Counted from the stretch's first letter, positions 1 to 8,425 are shown. The stretch: 9,181 bases of DNA from JBDROU01 sp043809745 [NCBI: bacterium] (GCA_043809745.1 JBDROU010000083.1:1-9181); one strand, 5' to 3'. Notes: a model not told the origin generated them from the sequence alone. Numbers and translations are program-made.

Positions 1-803
1 GGTATGCTTGAATCGGGTTCGTCAATAAATCTGAAATCATAGTTCGATTTTTTGTTACTATAAAAATACATTATAGAAGAGTAAGATCCGCTGCCGATTC
101 TTATTCTTATTTTCCCGCTTACGTTAGAATTAGCACACTGGCGCAAACCATATACCTCGAACCATTGCTGTCTCATAGTTATACCTGTTGGTTCAATATC
201 TGCATTATAAGTAAAGTAGTAACTCTGGCCTTCATAAACCTCAGATGTTTTTGAGCAAACATTTGCGGCTGAATAAAGCGGGAATCTTACAGTTTTTGTT
301 TGTAAGCTAGAGGTGCTGTCGTATTCATAGGTGATATAAAGCTTCATCGAATGTGAACTGCTGTCTTCCTGATCAATTTTAACAGAGGCTGTATATTCTA
401 TATTGGCGCCGACTTCTATGACTGAAGTTACATCTACGAGCGCGAATATCCTTTCGTGCTCATCTGTGCTGTAGGAATAATCTCCTGTAGTAACATTCCT
501 TATTGTTGAAGCCGTTGTTCCTGAATCAAATTTTATTTCAAACACATTAAAATGTTTTCCCTTTTCACCCTTTGTAGTACATTCAAATTCCAGATAAGCA
601 TTTTTTATTGTTACCCCGTTTTCCGGTATATAAACTGTTATAGTTGGCGTTGTCCAGGTGCCGGGATTAGCAAGCACCTCACTGTAACAAGCGCCGAAAC
701 TCCACTCTGTAGTTTTTATGCGGGTATAGCTATATGCAGGTTGTATTAGGAGTACGAGGGAAAAGGGTACTAATAGTATAGCACAATACAGCTTTAGCTT
801 CAT
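1..803 (-). CDS. Exported beta-rich protein of unknown function, 5' part only (C-terminus off the left edge)
   Basis: The minus frame is open from the ATG at 801-803 to the window edge, about 267 codons with no stop. The product begins with Lys residues and a hydrophobic stretch (about residues 4-22) followed by PAYS|Y, a good type I signal peptide with cleavage near residue 25. The mature part is rich in Ser, Thr, Tyr and alternating hydrophobic residues, suggesting beta-sandwich folds. The stretches YIPENGVTIKNAYLEFE (about 57-73) and DVTSVIEVG (about 123-131) recall surface domains of the DNRLRE/jelly-roll kind, where a strand pair is followed by a 'VDVT' strand; this is weak resemblance, not a family call. 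A few Cys residues could form disulfides. No Shine-Dalgarno precedes the ATG and no other start is available in frame upstream. Likely a secreted or cell-surface protein; the function is not recognised. Confidence 0.8.
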   Translation of the reverse strand, partial: MKLKLYCAILLVPFSLVLLIQPAYSYTRIKTTEWSFGACYSEVLANPGTWTTPTITVYIPENGVTIKNAYLEFECTTKGEKGKHFNVFEIKFDSGTTASTIRNVTTGDYSYSTDEHERIFALVDVTSVIEVGANIEYTASVKIDQEDSSSHSMKLYITYEYDSTSSLQTKTVRFPLYSAANVCSKTSEVYEGQSYYFTYNADIEPTGITMRQQWFEVYGLRQCANSNVSGKIRIRIGSGSYSSIMYFYSNKKSNYDFRFIDEPDSSI

Positions 804-837
804 ACTATATGTATAACATGAATTCCGGAAATTTCAA
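803..837 (-). promoter_or_regulatory. Candidate promoter giving a leaderless mRNA
   Basis: Read on the minus strand, TTGAAA (832-837) is followed after 16 bases by TATACA (810-815). The expected transcription start, about 7 bases after the -10 box, falls on the A of the ATG at 803. No GGAG-like site lies within 20 bases upstream of that ATG, which agrees with leaderless translation. The boxes are good but not perfect sigma70 matches; the reading is inference. Confidence 0.4.
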
Positions 838-1018
838 GGTGATTTTAGTCACACCTATTGTATTAAAAATAAGCCTATTCCTACAATCCCCTTGACAAAA
901 CAGCCTATTTCAACCAGTGGTATTAATGGATTTAATTTAATAGGAAATAGAGGCATTCCTAGTTTTTTAACAATTGTTATTTAATCAAGTATAATAACAT
1001 ATTATTGTTAAATAAAAA

Positions 1019-1132
1019 ATGAGCAATCTCCTCTATGTACATAATCTGCATAAACATTTTGCCGCGCCACATGAAAACAAGTGTGTAGGGTTTGGATTCA
1101 TAAACGGATTCATAAAACAATCGACAGGTTAA
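1019..1132 (+). other. 37-codon open frame resembling the N-terminus of an ABC transporter ATPase; possible relic
   Basis: ATG at 1019 opens a 37-codon frame ending at TAA 1130-1132. Its start, MSNLLYVHNLHKHF, fits the common ABC ATPase opening LLxVxNLxKxF, and about 14 residues later VGFGFI sits where VDGVSFSI is usual. There is no ribosome binding site (only an A-run precedes it), no Walker A, and the frame ends at once. It could be the degraded stub of a lost gene, a leader peptide for the porin operon, or chance. I favour relic or chance. Confidence 0.15.
1094..1117 (+). repeat. Tandem 12-bp direct repeat upstream of the porin promoter, possible operator
   Basis: GGATTCATAAAC (1094-1105) is followed directly by GGATTCATAAAA (1106-1117), identical in 11 of 12 positions. 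A direct repeat of about one helical turn shortly upstream of the porin -35 region is the arrangement used by OmpR/PhoB-type response regulators. The TTCATAA core loosely resembles a Pho-box half site, but the period is 12 rather than 11. The regulator is not identifiable from the sequence. Confidence 0.4.
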
Positions 1133-1133
1133 A

Positions 1134-1179
1134 TAAAATTTGTTATAGTTTCAATCTATAATATACTATCACAAAGGAG
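1134..1179 (+). promoter_or_regulatory. Porin promoter region and ribosome binding site
   Basis: A perfect TATAAT lies at 1157-1162, with only a poor -35 (TAAAAT, 1134-1139) at 17-bp spacing. An overlapping alternative pairs TTGTTA (1140-1145) with TATACT (1162-1167) at 16 bp. A strong Shine-Dalgarno AAAGGAG (1173-1179) sits 9 bases before the ATG at 1189. The weak -35 would suit an activated promoter, in line with the tandem repeat just upstream. Confidence 0.55.
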
Positions 1180-1188
1180 TAGGTTAAA

Positions 1189-2451
1189 ATGAAATATTTA
1201 AAGATATTAGCGGCAGTAATCTTCAACTGTGCGCTTGCGCTCAGCGTAATGGCTGGAGAAATTGACATGTTGTTGGACAAGCTGGCGGAAAAAGACGTAA
1301 TAAGCTACGGAGAAGCTCAACAGATCAAGACAGAATCAGCTGAACAGATCAGGGCAGACATCGCCGCGGGCAAACACGCCGATGCTCCGAGCTGGGTTCA
1401 GAGCATTATGCTAAAGGGGGATGTGCGTCTAAGAAATCAAACTGAGCGCAAAGATCAAGATGAGCGCAGGAACAGGAATCGTGTGAGAGCTAAAGTAGGG
1501 ATTCTTGCAAATGTTACGCCCAACTGGAAAGCAGGAATAGGTTTGGCAACAGGTGGGACTGATTCCCGTTCAACTAATCAAACTTTAGAAGACGGATTTT
1601 CTAAAAAAGGCATAATGCTGGATTATGCATATATGAATTACATTCCTGTCAGCTGGCTTGCGTTATGGGGCGGTAAATACGGTATAGAAAACGCGCTGTG
1701 GAAAACCGGTGATCTTTTGTGGGACAGTGATATCAATGTGGAAGGTGTTAATGCGAATATCAAATATAAGGTTAATTCATTTAAATTTTTCATTAACTCC
1801 GGCTACTGGATTCTGGACGAATTTAAGGATTCGGGTAGTTCGCAGACAAATAATCCGGCTGATCCTTATATGATTATGGTCCAGCCCGGTATTAAGTACA
1901 GCTTCAGCAAACCTAACTATATAAAGGTAGCGTCTCATTTTTATCAATTCCAGCATGTAAAAGATGAAGCAGTGCTTCCTAACTCTGAAGGTGGAAATAC
2001 CACATATACCAATGGCGCTGGGAATACTGTGCTTAAATACGATTATGATTCAGTCGGCGCAGATGCTGAGATCGGGTTCGCGATTCCCGGCGGGATCCCC
2101 AAACTTCAATGGGGAGCGGTTTTTGGCGAGTATATAAAAAATAATAATCCTGACAAAAGAAACGAAGGATCACTGGGCGGTATAAAGTTGGGAGAGCAGA
2201 AAATCACAGAGTTTGGTCATATTCAGGCGACATATATGTACAGGCATCTTGAAAAGGACGCCTGGCTTGATATTTTTCCTGATTCAGATTCGTACGATGG
2301 GGAAACAGGTATTATGGGTCATGAAATAATATTAACTGTCGGTTTAGCAAAAAATGTTTCTCTTGCTTTTGACTGGTATGACATGAGACCAACTACACCG
2401 AATTCCAGGCATAAGAAATTACTGCAAACAGACTTGTTGGTTAAGTTTTAA
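1189..2451 (+). CDS. Putative outer-membrane porin
   Basis: The 420-residue product starts with a signal peptide (residues 1-22, likely cleaved at VMA|GE). Next comes a short helical segment, [22 protein letters not shown], of the kind found at the N-terminus of the 'putative porin' family (Porin_5-like), where a 'LLDKLVEKGILTxxEA' helix precedes the barrel. From about residue 70 the protein alternates amphipathic strands with polar Asn/Asp/Gly turns, and it ends in ...LLVKF; a terminal Phe is the usual BAM recognition signal of outer-membrane barrels. It should form a diffusion pore; the substrate is not visible. The ATG is fixed by a strong ribosome binding site. The gene is first in a transcription unit with arsC, 27 bp downstream with no terminator between. 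Family membership is likely; specificity (for example phosphate) would be speculation. Confidence 0.85.
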   Translation: MKYLKILAAVIFNCALALSVMAGEIDMLLDKLAEKDVISYGEAQQIKTESAEQIRADIAAGKHADAPSWVQSIMLKGDVRLRNQTERKDQDERRNRNRVRAKVGILANVTPNWKAGIGLATGGTDSRSTNQTLEDGFSKKGIMLDYAYMNYIPVSWLALWGGKYGIENALWKTGDLLWDSDINVEGVNANIKYKVNSFKFFINSGYWILDEFKDSGSSQTNNPADPYMIMVQPGIKYSFSKPNYIKVASHFYQFQHVKDEAVLPNSEGGNTTYTNGAGNTVLKYDYDSVGADAEIGFAIPGGIPKLQWGAVFGEYIKNNNPDKRNEGSLGGIKLGEQKITEFGHIQATYMYRHLEKDAWLDIFPDSDSYDGETGIMGHEIILTVGLAKNVSLAFDWYDMRPTTPNSRHKKLLQTDLLVKF

Positions 2452-2478
2452 GATTCAGTTAAATAAAAAGGGATAAAT

Positions 2479-2919
2479 ATGGATAAGCAGAGCGTATTAT
2501 TTGTCTGCATGCATAACTCAGCCAGAAGCCAGATTGCAGAGGCCTTGTTGAAACAAATGGCAGGGGATAGATTTAATGTGGAGAGCGCCGGTATTGAACC
2601 CGGAACGGTTAATCCGCTGGCGGTGGAGGTTATGAAGGAAGCCGGTATAGATATTTCCGGGAATAAGACAAAAAGCGCGTTTAATTTTTTAAAACAGAAA
2701 AAACAATAGACTGATGTTATAACGGTATGTGATGAAACGGAAGGTGAGCGCTGCCCTGTTTTCCCAGGAGCCGCTAAACTCCTGCATTGGAGCTTTGACG
2801 ACCCGTCAAAATTTCAGGGCACTCAAGAAGAGAAGTTGGAAAAGGCCCGATCAGTCCGCGATGCAATCAAAGAAAAAATAACCGATTTTTTGAACGATCT
2901 CAGTCGTATCAGCGTATAG
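2479..2919 (+). pseudogene. arsC: Arsenate reductase ArsC (thioredoxin-coupled, LMW-phosphatase fold), interrupted by an in-frame TAG
   Basis: The frame starts at ATG 2479 after the site AAAAGGGA. Codons 1-76 give the LMW protein-tyrosine-phosphatase P-loop, [11 protein letters not shown], with the nucleophile Cys10, then [27 protein letters not shown], typical of ArsC. TAG at 2707-2709 stops it. The same frame then continues without any shift: [16 protein letters not shown], with the two resolving Cys of B. subtilis-type ArsC (Cys82 and Cys89 there), then [21 protein letters not shown] and a TAG at 2917-2919. Full length would be 146 codons, normal for the family (about 139). One substitution, for example of a Tyr codon, explains the interruption. 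No start codon with a ribosome binding site lies soon after the TAG, so the second half is not independently translated. Intact, it would reduce arsenate to arsenite in the cytoplasm. Alternatives are TAG readthrough or a sequencing error. Confidence 0.85.
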
Positions 2920-5824
2920 CTGTGTTTCCTGATAGGGCATCAAGGGCGTGTTTGTTATTCGGGTCGATCTCAAGAGCTTTAAGGAAGTATTTACGGGATG
3001 CAGCCGGTTGCCCGTTATTGAGATGCAGATATCCTAGATTTAATAATGGTGTTATATAAGAAGGATCTAATTTAGAAGCTTTTTCCAGATATTCTTTGGC
3101 GAGTTCAATTTCGCCTAAGTTTAAATAGGTTGTGCCAATATTATTGTTCGATTTCGGCGAGTCCGGATTTACTTCTAAGGCTTTCTTGTATTCATTTATT
3201 ACCATTTGAAGGTTGGTTCCCATTTTTCTGAATTTTTCTGCCCTGTCGCGGTAAATAAATTCCAAAAGTATTTTTGCATTTTTATCGTCAGGGTTAACAT
3301 TTAGAGCTTCTTTGTATTCCTTAATGCTATCATTGTATTTCTCAGCCAGTTGAGCAGCCTGGCCGTTCAATAAATGGGTAGTGGCTTTTGCGTATAACTC
3401 TATTTTTTTCTCAACTCTGGACCTTTCTTCTTCAGTTTCCCCGTAATTTTTCAGAAAAGGGATTATGCTTTCCCTTGCCGCTATAATATCTAAAAAGTTT
3501 ATATGCCAGGAGCCTTCCCGTCCGATTTTTTGAATCCGCGGCGTGCTGAATTCTATGTAAGGATAGTTTACAGTGTTTAATATGCCTTCTTTTTTACAGA
3601 AGTTGCCTATGGATTCTTCCGCCATTACGAAACAATCAACAAAGGAAAATGGATCATCTATTCCAAGATAATTTAAATCTGCCTTTACTTTCTCATCCTC
3701 TAGTATGTCTTTTGTAATTCTGTTAAAATCTACGGAGAAAGGTTCGTTAGATCCAACAATTATTGTGTAAGGATTTACATTTGTATTCACATACCATAAG
3801 CTTATGTGCGGAAATACTTTAAGGAAACTTCTCATAATTACGCTGTAATCCTCTTGTGACAGGCTATAAAAAGGAAACCAGAAAGACATCATCCCGCCGG
3901 GGTTTAAGTGTTCTTTGCATATCTCGAAATAATCAACAGCATATAATGAGCCATTGCCTGCGTATGTTGGATGAACCGAGTCCGACATTATGATGTCGTA
4001 TTTTCTTTTAGTTTTTAATATATAATTCTTTGCATCATCAAATATTACTTTTAATCTGGGATCTTGAAGCACCTCTGCGTTTTGTGTTTGAAAGAACGGG
4101 GCTGCATCGAGTACGGATTTGCAGATTTCAGCGCAGTGTATTTCCTCTATAAAGTCGTGTTGCGAGATTGACCAGAGCGATCCTCCAGATCCGAACCCGA
4201 CCTGGAGCACACTTTTTGGTTTTCCAAAAAGAAGTATCGGCAGATGGCCCTGCATTTTTTGAGTATTCCTGTATTCATAGCTTGTCCCGGCAACACTCTT
4301 GCCGTTTATTTCAAGCAGAAGTTCCCCGGTTCTAATTTTTCTAACAGTTACTATTGCTGTAGGATCTTCCTTGTAAAATAGAAGATTCTGCTCTCCGTAC
4401 TGTTTCTCAACAAAGGTGTTCGTGGAAAGAATAAGAGGCTTGTCAGTCTTTATGAAAAATTGTGTTGCTCCGAGCAGAAGTATTAAGATTCCGGTGATTG
4501 CCAATGTAGGTTTTTTATTGAAAGTTTTGGAATAATAGAAAGCTACTATACCCATTGTTATATTAATCCCAGCAACTATTATTATGCTTTTTTGTATCCC
4601 GACAAGAGGAAGCAAAATAAATCCCGCGGTAAATGAACCAGCTATTGAACCGAGTGTATTGATTGCATAGGCCTTGCCAACAGTTGCGCCTATCAGTTTT
4701 AGTTCATCGATAAGTATTTTTATTATTAAAGGAAAGGCAATACCCATGAGTAACGTTGGGAATAACATAAGAGGCAAGGTAATCCCAAAATAAGGAATAC
4801 TAAATCCGATTATGTTATCCATTTTACCCAGCAGACCTTGGAAAAGCTGCACTTTAGCCAATGAATGGAAAATAGGTATGGTTAAAATACCCCAAAGTCC
4901 TATGAGTATTTCGGTTATACTTAATGAGAGCAATAAGTGTTTTTTAAAATCCAAAAATCTGGCCCAGATAAAACTTCCCAACCCGATTCCAAGCAGGAAT
5001 GTTGTAAGCATGGATGAGAATGAATAAACGGTGTTGTCTACGAATAACGCAAGGCCTTTCGTCCAGAGTATTTCGAATGCTAAGGAGCAAAAGCCGGTAA
5101 AAAAGAATATAGTGATTATAATGGTCTTAAAATATTTTGGTTCTTCGCTCAGGGTTGCTGCAATCGGAGGTATAATCGCTTTTTGTTGCGAGACTTCTTT
5201 TAATCGATCTGACTTATAAGCTCTGTATGCGATAACAGCAACAATGATATTTAGACATATCGCAAAGCTGATGCTTCCCCATAAACCAATAGAACTTATT
5301 AATATGAAACCGGCTAGATAAGTGCCGATAACCGCTCCAATTGTATTTAGTCCGTAAAGAGTCCCTATATCTGAGCCAATATCTTCTTTCCGATTGATGA
5401 CAAATTTACTCAGGACAGGCAGTGTAGCTCCCATAAGCGTTGTTGGTATCAGTAAAGGAATAAAGGACAGTAAAAACCTAACAATATTGAAGATATAAAA
5501 ACTGCCGGGAAAAAGCTGATATACAAATATGTAGAGTTTTTCTGAAAAAAGTAAAAGTAATGGCAGGAGTAATGCTGAAACAGCGATACCTACTTCCAAT
5601 ACAGCGTAAAACAAGAGTGGATTCCAGCCGCGGTCAATTCGTTTGCCAAAGAAGTAGCTGCCGAGCGCTAATCCGGCCATGAATGCGGTTACAACGGTTG
5701 ATACAGCGTAAACGGTGGCGCCAAATGAGGATATGAACATTCTTATCCAGACAACTTCATAAACCAGGCCCGCTATTCCTGAAAGGAAGAAGAGTGTGAA
5801 TACGGTTGATTTTATATTCTTCAT
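2909..5824 (-). CDS. Fused MFS-like membrane / spermidine-synthase-like / TPR protein
   Basis: The product has 971 residues. Residues 1-200 and 230-460 are hydrophobic, with about 12-14 membrane helices, and form two related halves: [14 protein letters not shown] (15-28) matches [14 protein letters not shown] (243-256), each followed by a TVYxxS...GLALGS/GIGLGS stretch. Residues about 490-700 are a spermidine-synthase-like, SAM-binding Rossmann domain: [10 protein letters not shown] (539-548, motif I), AEIC (565-568, acidic ribose ligand position), DDA (596-598) and [20 protein letters not shown] (614-633). True synthases carry DSTDP; here the second Asp is His618. TPR repeats fill about 822-967. 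This matches the 'fused MFS/spermidine synthase' family of uncultured bacteria, whose reaction is unproven. The start lacks a clear ribosome binding site, but the first helix begins at once. The gene converges on arsC with an 11-bp overlap and is divergent from the GGQ-protein gene. Its TGA stop is at 2909-2911. Confidence 0.88.
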   Translation of the reverse strand: MKNIKSTVFTLFFLSGIAGLVYEVVWIRMFISSFGATVYAVSTVVTAFMAGLALGSYFFGKRIDRGWNPLLFYAVLEVGIAVSALLLPLLLLFSEKLYIFVYQLFPGSFYIFNIVRFLLSFIPLLIPTTLMGATLPVLSKFVINRKEDIGSDIGTLYGLNTIGAVIGTYLAGFILISSIGLWGSISFAICLNIIVAVIAYRAYKSDRLKEVSQQKAIIPPIAATLSEEPKYFKTIIITIFFFTGFCSLAFEILWTKGLALFVDNTVYSFSSMLTTFLLGIGLGSFIWARFLDFKKHLLLSLSITEILIGLWGILTIPIFHSLAKVQLFQGLLGKMDNIIGFSIPYFGITLPLMLFPTLLMGIAFPLIIKILIDELKLIGATVGKAYAINTLGSIAGSFTAGFILLPLVGIQKSIIIVAGINITMGIVAFYYSKTFNKKPTLAITGILILLLGATQFFIKTDKPLILSTNTFVEKQYGEQNLLFYKEDPTAIVTVRKIRTGELLLEINGKSVAGTSYEYRNTQKMQGHLPILLFGKPKSVLQVGFGSGGSLWSISQHDFIEEIHCAEICKSVLDAAPFFQTQNAEVLQDPRLKVIFDDAKNYILKTKRKYDIIMSDSVHPTYAGNGSLYAVDYFEICKEHLNPGGMMSFWFPFYSLSQEDYSVIMRSFLKVFPHISLWYVNTNVNPYTIIVGSNEPFSVDFNRITKDILEDEKVKADLNYLGIDDPFSFVDCFVMAEESIGNFCKKEGILNTVNYPYIEFSTPRIQKIGREGSWHINFLDIIAARESIIPFLKNYGETEEERSRVEKKIELYAKATTHLLNGQAAQLAEKYNDSIKEYKEALNVNPDDKNAKILLEFIYRDRAEKFRKMGTNLQMVINEYKKALEVNPDSPKSNNNIGTTYLNLGEIELAKEYLEKASKLDPSYITPLLNLGYLHLNNGQPAASRKYFLKALEIDPNNKHALDALSGNTAIR

Positions 5825-5925
5825 AAAATTTATTCTATCAAATCTTGCTAGTTTATAAAAGAAAAACTATAATTTATAACTAAGCTGCTAAAAATTGAGG
5901 GGTTTCCCCAGAACCGAGATTGGAT
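5825..5925. other. Short divergent intergenic region
   Basis: About 100 bp separate the minus-strand fusion gene from the plus-strand GGQ-protein gene, so promoters for both must lie here or overlap. The AT-rich stretch 5850-5880 has TATA-like -10 candidates on both strands, none with a clear -35. A short GC hairpin, GGGG (5899-5902) and CCCC (5906-5909), sits 16 bases before the ATG of the plus gene and could affect its initiation region. Confidence 0.3.
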
Positions 5926-6336
5926 ATGGGATTTTTTCCGGTTAGTCAAAGCAAAGAAGAAGCGCTCTTTAAAAGGATGCGGGATTTAGGAATAAAAGAG
6001 CCGGATCTTAATGAGAAATTTATCTGTTCCGGCGGGAAAGGCGGTCAGAACCTTAATAAAGTCGCTACCTGTGTTTATTTAAAGCATATTCCAACAGGTA
6101 TAGAAGTTAAGATGCAGCAGGAGCGCTCTCAGGGACTTAACAGGTTTCTTGCAAGACGCCTGCTTGTCCAGAAGATAGAAGAAAGAATAAATGGCATAAA
6201 AACAGCCGAGAGAACGCGCGTAGAAAAGATCAGGAAGCAAAAGAGAAGACGTTCAAGAAGGTCAAAAGAAAAGATTCTGAGAGATAAAAAACTCCACTCA
6301 CTTAAAAAATCCCTCCGAAAAAATATTTGGAGTTAG
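5926..6336 (+). CDS. GGQ-domain peptide chain release factor-like / ribosome-rescue protein
   Basis: The 136-residue product carries the RF-1 catalytic domain without the codon-recognition domains. The motif SGGKGGQNLNKVATCVYL has GGQ at about residues 39-41, followed by HIPTGIEVKMQQERSQGLNRFLARRLL, a strong match to stand-alone release-factor-like proteins (ArfB/YaeJ and C12orf65 relatives). The last 40 or so residues are very basic (KIRKQKRRRSRRSKEK...), like the ArfB tail that enters the empty mRNA channel of a stalled ribosome. Expected role: hydrolysis of peptidyl-tRNA on stalled ribosomes or released large subunits, in the cytoplasm. I prefer ATG 5926, which has a GAG 7 bases upstream, over TTG 5920, which has no usable site; TTG would add two residues. 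It ends in TAG and appears to be a single-gene unit. The exact subfamily is uncertain. Confidence 0.88.
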   Translation: MGFFPVSQSKEEALFKRMRDLGIKEPDLNEKFICSGGKGGQNLNKVATCVYLKHIPTGIEVKMQQERSQGLNRFLARRLLVQKIEERINGIKTAERTRVEKIRKQKRRRSRRSKEKILRDKKLHSLKKSLRKNIWS

Positions 6337-6406
6337 ACCTCAATTTAAGCATTAACAATTAAGTTCTGTGCATGGTCAAATCCATAAAAAAATAATTTAC
6401 AAGAGT

Positions 6407-6436
6407 TTTACACAATCTTAATATGAATTTGATAAT
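6407..6436 (+). promoter_or_regulatory. Candidate sigma70 promoter of the 6471 gene
   Basis: TTTACA (6407-6412) and GATAAT (6431-6436) are spaced by 18 bp. Transcription would start near 6443, leaving a leader of about 28 bases that contains the ribosome binding site AAAGGT (6460-6465) before the ATG at 6471. Confidence 0.5.
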
Positions 6437-6470
6437 GTCTATATGGGACTACTGCATTCAAAGGTAAAAA

Positions 6471-7955
6471 ATGAGGATAAAATTTATATCAATATTTACT
6501 GCATTAAGTTTTTGTATGCAAACATTTATTTGTTCTGAATGTTTCGAATTTTTGGCACCTCCAGGATCAGCTCTGTTAAAACCAAATTTTATTGAAGTAG
6601 GCGGGCAATATGAAAAATACAATATCGGAGATGCCAAAAATTTTGATGAACTCATAAACCAGATTCAAACAAATCCAATGAGAGATCTGTTTAATGTATC
6701 GGAAACAAAGCTGATTGGATATTTGCCTCTTATTTTTATTCAAGCTCGCGGGTATTCAGAGGATGATATAATATATTTTGCTAAAGAAAAGAACCTGGAA
6801 TACTGTCCAATATTCTATAGAGGTTTGGTGTTTTGCGTTGTTTATAATCCCGTTGCGTTAAAAAAGCTTATTGAAAAAAAAATCGAAATTCTTGCAAACT
6901 CTAAAATACCATTAGATGTGGCAAGCTTTGTTGAGTATATCAGCTTTAATGAAATCAAAGATGAAGGGGCGGAAGGAGTTATTAAACTTGCTTTTAATGA
7001 TATTTCGCTTATTGAAGAATATATTCCTAAATTTGTTGAAGAGTATTTTGCCCTGACGCCGAATTTTGACGAAATTTCATTTGAAATAAAAGCAATTAAG
7101 GATCTGTTTCATCGATATGCAATTGCAGATTATAATGTAGTTGAAGGAATTTTCGAAAAATTAATGAAGCCGAATCCGGATAAGAATGAAAAGATGATCA
7201 AGGTCTTTAATTTAATATTATTTTCAATGAAAATGTATAAGAATGTTACTTCGCTTTACGCGTATAAGCTAAACGATTATATGGAAAAACAAATGATTGA
7301 GCTGGGAAGCGAGAAAAAATTTAAAGATGCGGTTAAAAAAGATAGTCTGGAATTATACCTTGCAGAACTTACTTCACTTAGCACAGATCATCCATTTATT
7401 GACGGATGGAGGGACGTGATTTTTGACGAGCATCTCTTGAAATTACTTCCTGAAAAAGATGTGGCCAGAATAAAAGAGATGATAATGAAAGTAGTTAATA
7501 GTCTGAATGATGATAGCAACAGACAGGAATTGCTGCTTGAACTTATTAGAAATATAAGAAGAATTGAAAACGAAGATCGTGAGCGCCTGTATACAAGGAA
7601 GAATTATTTCGATTATTTTTACATATTAGACATTGTGGTTCGCAAGTGGATTTCTCATTTCCATCTTAGCAAAGAAAGATCCCGGGAAATCCTTAAAAAC
7701 GATGTGGGTGAGTTGCTTGCCTTAAAAAATTTGGATTCAGATATTTTGGAACTGTTGAGAAAGCTCAATTTAATAGAAGTCTGGGACAAAGATGCAGATG
7801 TTCTTGCAGAAGATCGCTTAACACAAGATACAGAATCTTACAGAAACATGATAGGAAATGAAATAGCAAGTCAGAAGGCGCAAAAGATTTTTGAGTTGCC
7901 AAATTTAAAGCAAAAAAGTTTTAGACTCTTTGACTTGATCAGATCTTCCCTGTAA
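6471..7955 (+). CDS. Exported, mainly helical protein of unknown function
   Basis: The 494-residue product has a hydrophobic N-terminus (about residues 4-22) that looks like a signal peptide, with Cys at 15, 21 and 24, then FEFLAPPGSALLKPNF. None of these Cys sits in a clean lipobox, so a lipoprotein is possible but not supported. The rest is highly charged, with many Lys/Glu/Leu/Ile-rich stretches and no membrane segment, consistent with an all-helical protein. I see no catalytic motif. A LAPP-type stretch soon after the signal peptide is something I recall from exported proteins of Omnitrophota; this is an impression only. The start is fixed by AAAGGT 5 bases before the ATG and a promoter just upstream. 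It is flanked by its own promoter and a terminator-like hairpin, so it is probably monocistronic. It ends in TAA. No function is assigned. Confidence 0.8.
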   Translation: MRIKFISIFTALSFCMQTFICSECFEFLAPPGSALLKPNFIEVGGQYEKYNIGDAKNFDELINQIQTNPMRDLFNVSETKLIGYLPLIFIQARGYSEDDIIYFAKEKNLEYCPIFYRGLVFCVVYNPVALKKLIEKKIEILANSKIPLDVASFVEYISFNEIKDEGAEGVIKLAFNDISLIEEYIPKFVEEYFALTPNFDEISFEIKAIKDLFHRYAIADYNVVEGIFEKLMKPNPDKNEKMIKVFNLILFSMKMYKNVTSLYAYKLNDYMEKQMIELGSEKKFKDAVKKDSLELYLAELTSLSTDHPFIDGWRDVIFDEHLLKLLPEKDVARIKEMIMKVVNSLNDDSNRQELLLELIRNIRRIENEDRERLYTRKNYFDYFYILDIVVRKWISHFHLSKERSREILKNDVGELLALKNLDSDILELLRKLNLIEVWDKDADVLAEDRLTQDTESYRNMIGNEIASQKAQKIFELPNLKQKSFRLFDLIRSSL

Positions 7956-7979
7956 TTGAAAAATGTATTTTCCGAAAAA

Positions 7980-8020
7980 AACCGCCTGTCAAATTAATTT
8001 GACTAATGTGCGGTTATTTT
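7980..8020 (+). terminator. Terminator-like hairpin after the 6471 gene
   Basis: AACCGC (7980-7985) pairs with GCGGTT (8010-8015), followed by ATTTTAT. The loop contains a perfect 16-bp palindrome, GTCAAATTAATTTGAC (7988-8003), that extends the stem. It starts 25 bases after the stop codon and is preceded by an A-run, so it could work in both directions. The rest of the gap to the first tRNA (8021-8206) shows no gene; no clear tRNA promoter was found there. Confidence 0.55.
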
Positions 8021-8206
8021 ATAGAATTTCCTTTCTCGAAAAAATGCTGCATTACATACCGCTTGAATACATGGAAGGGTTGTAAGATAGCAGGTAATTC
8101 AGACTCGGGTTAGATTCGTTGGGCAGTTTCGCCGGGTGTGAAATAGCGGTTGTGATTTAGGCTGAAAATTCGGGATTTTTTATTTTATTGAGTAGTATTT
8201 GTGATG

Positions 8207-8280
<74 letters not shown>

Positions 8281-8321
8281 TTTTAAGAATCTTTATATAT
8301 GTTTTTATGTTCTAAATAATT

Positions 8322-8394
8322 GGGCCCGTAGCTCAGCTGGTAGAGCACCTACCTTTTAAGTAGGGTGTCGCGCGTTCGAGCCGCGCCGGGCTCA
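8322..8394 (+). tRNA. tRNA-Lys (anticodon TTT)
   Basis: Acceptor GGGCCCG (8322-8328) pairs with CGGGCTC (8387-8393) with one G-T pair, discriminator A8394. The anticodon stem CCTAC/GTAGG encloses CTTTTAA, anticodon TTT. The T-arm is GCGCG/CGCGC with loop TTCGAGC. No CCA is encoded; a T-run follows directly and could end transcription. Confidence 0.95.
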
Positions 8395-8425
8395 TTTTTT
8401 AGCACTTTGGTCTTTAGAAAAGCTC

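Larger units (their letters stand above)
804..1188. other. AT-rich intergenic region between divergent genes
   Basis: This 385-bp gap has no convincing gene. It holds a small hairpin GTGA/TCAC near 839-852. A 7-bp inverted repeat, CTATTTC (905-911) and GAAATAG (944-950), follows. A 9-bp inverted repeat, TTTAACAAT (966-974) and ATTGTTAAA (1004-1012), is followed by an A-run and could serve as a bidirectional AT-rich terminator or regulator site. The porin promoter and a tandem repeat occupy the right end. Confidence 0.5.

Noticed and set aside
552-749. 65-codon plus-strand frame
   Set aside because: It lies antisense to the convincing open frame of the exported protein on the minus strand, and has no ribosome binding site or recognisable product.
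892-897. TTGACA as a -35 box in the left intergenic region
   Set aside because: No -10 box lies at 15-19 bp; the nearest TATTAA is 23 bp away.
2479-2919. Programmed frameshift in arsC at the A-rich stretch before the TAG
   Set aside because: The downstream coding sequence is in the same frame as the upstream one, so a frameshift would destroy rather than restore the protein.
4812-5219. Two short plus-strand frames inside the fusion gene
   Set aside because: They are antisense to membrane-helix coding sequence of a well-supported 971-residue protein.
6458-6655. 65-codon minus-strand frame over the start of the 6471 gene
   Set aside because: It is antisense to a signal-peptide gene with a promoter and ribosome site; no features of its own.
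7963-8085. 40-codon plus frame starting MYFPKKTACQ
   Set aside because: It lacks a ribosome binding site and runs through the terminator-like hairpin; no recognisable motif.
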